Source of the DNA: Notolepis coatsorum
Taxonomy: Eukaryota; Chordata; Actinopteri; Aulopiformes; Paralepididae
DNA: 64,000 nucleotides
NCBI GenBank assembly: GCA_963971535.1
Contig: OZ020591.1
Location: forward strand, 11,656,588-11,720,587
Direction of reading: 5' to 3'
Positions 63,944-64,000 of this stretch are shown one piece after another (within the stretch, counting starts at the first letter, position 1; every line of letters begins with the position of its first letter). Under the pieces are notes generated by a model, which was not told the DNA's origin, searched no databases, and saw only the letters and a list, made by a program, of their open reading frames with translations. The position numbers were made by a program, and so were the translations under genes.

Positions 63944-64000
63944 TAAATGAGTATTTTAAATTAAATCAACTTTCTTTAATGAATATAACTCATCAGTTTC

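Overview
The window looks like non-genic, repeat-dominated DNA from a vertebrate, most likely a teleost fish. It holds a 3'-terminal Ty3/gypsy chromovirus fragment, an L1/Tx1-type LINE, a DIRS-like tyrosine-recombinase fragment, tRNA-derived SINEs with A and B boxes, hAT-type and TTAA-type MITEs, and a long AT-rich satellite. I see no intact host protein-coding gene. The species cannot be named from the sequence alone.

Layout. 1-1120 is a 68-bp minisatellite that runs off the left edge. It is continuous with one arm of a foldback element whose other arm, at 1288-1400, carries a single inverted unit. 1404-1507 is a dispersed ~103-bp repeat, also found at 61331-61433 and, shorter, at 4064-4125. 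1651-2022 is a second minisatellite (~31 bp, 12 units) whose unit matches the terminal repeat of two tiny TTAA-flanked hairpin elements at 60.2 and 63.2 kb. 2480-3260 is CpG-rich with two GC boxes and two perfect CREs. 4.9-5.1 kb is a DIRS-like fragment. 5.6-7.44 kb is the broken gypsy element (integrase, chromodomain, 3' LTR). 7.62 kb holds an isolated relic of the 41-bp satellite. 7.74-8.21 kb is a SINE. 8288-14459 is an L1-like LINE with an intact ORF1, a broken ORF2, two successive 3' tails and a 17-bp target-site duplication. 14.52-14.82 kb is a fragment of another LINE.

From 14968 to 59620 the window is one array of a 41-bp satellite, roughly a thousand monomers by length. A SINE interrupts it near the left edge, and six copies of one 455-483 bp foldback-type element sit inside it. 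The array is organised at several nested scales: 41 bp; about 1.83 kb near the right end; 4,085 bp (two units of exactly equal length); and about 12.1-12.3 kb (two units whose lengths differ by exactly four monomers). The interior copies of the embedded element are nearly identical, and the right-edge copy is strongly diverged, as expected for a homogenised core and an older margin.

From 59.62 kb to the end the sequence is ordinary intergenic DNA with a LINE-like 3' tail, two TTAA hairpin elements, a hAT-type MITE with an 8-bp target duplication, homopolymer runs, and a second SINE of the family found at 15.0 kb.

The most noteworthy theme is how tandem repeats relate to inverted-repeat elements. 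Two minisatellites share their unit with an arm of a foldback/MITE element, and the large satellite carries a foldback element as a fixed part of its higher-order unit. All calls come from reading the sequence without alignments or database searches.
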